From Neodontobutis hainanensis (lineage: Eukaryota; Chordata; Actinopteri; Gobiiformes; Odontobutidae): a stretch of 64,000 nucleotides of DNA. The position numbers and the translations under genes are program-made. Shown piece by piece: positions 1 to 64,000 of the stretch. Every line of letters starts with the position of its first letter. Position 1 is the stretch's first letter. Below the pieces are notes generated by a model, which saw only the letters and a list, made by a program, of their open reading frames with translations, did no database searches and was not told the origin of the DNA. The stretch is from the NCBI GenBank assembly GCA_024349245.1, contig JALDNG010000088.1, forward strand, positions 434,001 to 498,000, in the 5' to 3' direction.

Positions 1-1140
1 ACACAAACCCATGTTGTGCTCATTTGTTTTTGATGATCGTTGAAATCGCTCTATGTCTATGGAGAAAACTGAAGTCTATGGAGAATTAGGATGTTAGCTG
101 GTGACTTGTTGTGCCTCCTGTGTTTTGATTCTCTCAGTTTGGAATAGACCTAAGTAAATAGATCCTATATCATTAAATATTCCTTTAAGATAATGAATAG
201 TAAATTATAAATGGATGGCAGGTGAACGTTATTAGTGCCAACGTTTCACTGAAATCACAGTATTTTTCTACTGCTGTGAAATACAGTATGTTTAAGATAA
301 ATAGGCTAAATCGTGGTTCAGATAATAGCATTAGGCTAAGTTCTGTTTAAATCACCTTTTTATCTATAAAAGGGGTCACTAAATGCCCCACTTTCTTGTG
401 CTCCATCCAGGTTTAGGTTATACAGGACCCAGACGCACGGCCTAAAGAGGGAAGTGACGCGAGGTGTGAGCCTGCCTCTTTCGCTTATGTCATCACAGTG
501 ATAGGTTTTAAGAAACAAGGCGCTTTTGCCCAAGTGGAGAGACTCTGGCTGATAACAGAGAGTTCCCACAGTTGTTTTGTTTTGTCCCCTTTAATGTAGT
601 TTGTGTAGTAATCTAATGTAGTCTGTTTCCACAATATATGGTTGTATGCCTAAAATAACCTCAAAAAATGCTCTTGATTGGATGACAAAGAGGTCCATAT
701 GTTATATTCCTGTTATCACCACTAGATAAAGTTATGCTTTGCAAACACTTTCTGTGGAAGCCCTCTCAGCTGTCAGGTGAGGTTAGTTATTAACAACATT
801 TACAAAACTTTTCAGTAGCTCAAATTCCAAAAACATACATACTATATAACTTTGTGCAATTATGACTTACAGTTTCTAGCAGTAAGTTTATTGTTAGGAA
901 GGATCTGTAAAGCACCTCTTTTCGTTTGAGATTCAAAGCAATTTCCTCCCATAACAAATCCAGCTTTTTTTTTTAATCGACTGACCCAACAAACTCCACT
1001 GGAGACTCTATTCATTACTACAGGTGAGAAAACTCCATAAAGCATGTTGTTGCAAAGTTTTTATCACTGCTGAGTGTTAATATTTAAGAATTGACAGAAT
1101 GAGCTGTGTTTGTTCTGTGTTTGTTCTCCTGCTGCTGCAG
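1..1140. other. Intron or intergenic sequence, nothing recognised
   Basis: AT-rich sequence with only short chance reading frames. Homopolymer tracts occur near 965-975. No exon of the dynein gene could be placed here. Confidence 0.5.
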
Positions 1141-1369
1141 CCACAGAGATCCGTACCAGTGCAGGGACCAGCTCACAGAGGAAACTGAAGTGATTCTGTC
1201 CATCCCTTTGACTCGTACTGTTTTTATAGCACCACACACATCTAAGAGCCCTGTTTGTGAGAGTCTAAAGCAGCCTCTGAGCAGCAGAGTTAGTGACAGA
1301 CAGGACTCCCTGGAATCTGGACTGTCTCCATCTACACACTCAGAAGAGTTTTTGCATTTCTTTAGTTAA
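1141..1369 (+). other. Possible terminal coding exon of an unidentified plus-strand gene
   Basis: A pyrimidine-rich acceptor ending ctgctgcag precedes an open frame that reads HRDPYQCRDQLTEETEVILS, later SPVCESLKQPLSSRVSDRQD, and stops at TAA. An ATTAAA signal follows about 25 bp later. The composition (Ser/Thr-rich, with few aliphatic runs) looks more protein-like than the neighbouring frames. No family was recognised and no upstream partner exon with a clean acceptor was found, so it may be chance. Confidence 0.2.
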
Positions 1370-1763
1370 TAATATGTCTTATGCTATTTACTTATTAAAG
1401 CCTATCTCGATAAAACCAAAAATGACCTATTCAGAACCCTTAAAGAGATAGATGCCAAAAAAAAATTTTTAAGTCTTCCAGTATACATGAGAACTAGCAC
1501 ACACACAGAAAAACACACAGTCGGTTGTCAACAAGCCTCTCTAATGGAACCCCTTAAAAAGTCCTTAAGTAATGGAGCTGCCATACAGCAATATACAGCG
1601 TTATACCGCCGTCCACCAGAGGGCAGGCTCCAAAAGCGGAAATATAAGGAGAAACCCAATGGGCGGAAAATGTCCATATTTCATAGATTGTCAACAAGGA
1701 AGCCAGGTTTGTGCCGCTAAAAAACATGGTCAGCAATAAAGCGGACACTAGAGCGGTTTAATC

Positions 1764-2819
1764 CAGTGTTAATTTCGTTGGAATAAATTTTTTTGTCATA
1801 GTTTTATAAGGTTTTTTTGGGGACAAAAACAAAAACTAAATAAAAAAGACTTTATAATAACTAAAATGATGACTAATTAGACATTTTCGTCAACAAATAA
1901 AAGACGAGACGAAAACAACTTGTGACAAAAAACAGTGAGGAGAAGGGAAAGATTAAGTGGAACGGGTGGAAAGTCAAGAAAGCCAATCATTGTTGTTACG
2001 CAGCGGTGCCAAGAAGCTAAGAAAGGTGCTATATAAATAAAATTCACTTACTTACTTAACCGAAGACACATGGAGACAACAGAGCAACAAGTGGTGCAAA
2101 CTGTGAAAATTGAAAAATGTTGGCGGCTGGAAGTGGGGGAAAGAGACGGGCTAACCTGTGGTGTCATTTCAATGTGTACAATGTGGAGCCTCAATAAAGG
2201 GGAAAAACACAACCAATTTGAAACGGCATTTGCAAGCTAGTCACACTGATATTTATACAAATGTAAGCTACTGTTACCGTTAAGTTCATGAAGACGTGGT
2301 TATATGTGTGTTTGTTTGTATTAAAAAACGATACATTTACGCGTATTGGTGATATCAGCCAAATAATGAAGCACATGTAATTCAATGAGAGCACGTAGCT
2401 TAAATTACGGACATGTTTGACCAAGGGTCCTCATTATATATTTGTGCAATACAGAAGATTAATTTAAAATAAGATGTCAATATGTATTTTGTATCTCTTT
2501 GAAACACATTGATGTCGGCAGTTGTGTTAAAATAAACAGTGTGAAATATGTTTGCACAATCAAATCTCAATTCTAAGAAAGAATAGTTTTATGTCTGATA
2601 AAAAAGGTCAAAATGATTACCTCTTAAAATGTTTTGTTTTTAATTGACTAAATCTATTTAAATTTTAGTCGACTAAAAATGCATGACATTTTAGTCGACT
2701 AAAACTAGACTAAAAAGAAAACAAATAAGATGACGAAAATAAGACTAAAACTAAAAATTATTTCAGTGAAAACACTAAGACTAAAACTAAATTAAAATTC
2801 CTTGTCAAAATTAACACCG
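1764..2819 (+). mobile_element. hAT-like DNA transposon remnant with BED zinc-finger fragment
   Basis: The ends form imperfect inverted repeats: CAGTGTTAATTT at the left and AAATTAACACCG at the right, followed inside by related ACTAAAA/TAGTCGACTAAA tracts. Around 2157-2255 one frame reads VVSFQCVQCGASIKGKNTTN then LKRHLQASHTD, a C-x2-C...H-x4-H BED-type zinc finger as found at the N-terminus of hAT transposases. The rest of the transposase is missing, so the copy cannot move by itself. The zinc-finger reading and the TIRs are seen directly; the superfamily is inferred. Confidence 0.7.
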
Positions 2820-3133
2820 TTTCCTTGTTTTTATTCTTTGACGGTTATTTAAATCCAAGGTGAGAGCAGAAATATACGTCCTCTCGGTAGGAGTGTCTTG
2901 AATGCATCTTGAATGTTTTGGACCAGCCACGCATGTCGAGTTACTTGTGTATGATGTAGCCAGCAAACCACATCCTGCTGCAAACAAACGGCTTGTGATT
3001 GGTCCGTCCGCAAAATCGTAGAAGAGACGATTTGCTGTGAGAAAGAGACCTGACCGTCCTCCTTTTGAAAAAAGGAAAGTGGTCTGGTATACCAGGCTCC
3101 ATGAGAACCAGGTGACACCATTGTGTCTGTTAC

Positions 3134-64000
<60,867 letters not shown>

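Noticed and set aside
860..1045. Upstream exon joining to 1141 through the donor at about 1022
   Set aside because: In the required phase a TAA lies just upstream and no acceptor AG is available between it and the donor, so the join is not supported.

Overview
The window looks like a teleost fish nuclear genome. It holds a multi-exon vertebrate-type gene with canonical GT/AG introns. The introns carry repeats typical of ray-finned fish: a Rex3 LINE, a DIRS1-like tyrosine-recombinase retrotransposon, Penelope-like copies, Tc1-like and hAT-like DNA transposons, a tRNA-derived SINE, and long (TG)n, (AT)n and (TAA)n arrays.

One host gene spans nearly everything on the minus strand. It is an axonemal outer-arm dynein heavy chain of the DNAH9/DNAH11/DNAH17 group, most likely dnah9. 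I could place 39 consecutive coding exons (about 6.3 kb of coding sequence, about 2,100 codons) from 64000 down to 3134. Every exon junction keeps the reading frame, and no stop or frameshift was seen. The window starts inside the N-terminal tail, runs through the linker, and contains AAA1 (P-loop GPAGTGKT, Walker B CFDEFNR) and the start of AAA2 (P-loop GNAGTGKS). The first tail exons lie beyond 64000. AAA3-AAA6, the stalk and the C-terminal domain lie beyond position 1.

Layout. 1-3100: non-coding, with a hAT-like element that keeps a BED zinc-finger remnant. 3134-9068: AAA1/AAA2 exons. 9069-25270: large introns holding AAA1 exons at 13421 and 17996, a head-to-head pair of Penelope-like copies (15.6-17.4 kb), a dead Tc1-like transposon with long inverted repeats (18.2-19.8 kb), and LINE and PLE fragments. 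25271-38350: dense linker and tail exons, with an L2-like LINE fragment and a hAT-like element with target-site duplications. 38351-47131: one 8.8-kb intron with a nearly complete DIRS1-like element, a hAT remnant and a Rex3 copy inserted in a (TAA)n array. 47241-55668: one 8.4-kb intron with two Tc1-type remnants, two SINE copies, an intronless double-stranded-RNA-binding-domain pseudogene with a minisatellite-coded tail, a small MITE, and an R2/R4-type LINE between two (AT)n arrays. 55669-64000: tail exons with one more MITE.

The dynein exons encode one ciliary and flagellar motor subunit. Nothing else in the window looks like a functional host gene. The mobile elements are mostly broken; only the gag-like ORF of the DIRS element is fully open. 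I found no CRISPR array, operon or convincing new molecular system. The most unusual items are the DIRS terminal architecture, the inverted Penelope pair, and the dsRBD retrocopy with a two-tier repeat.
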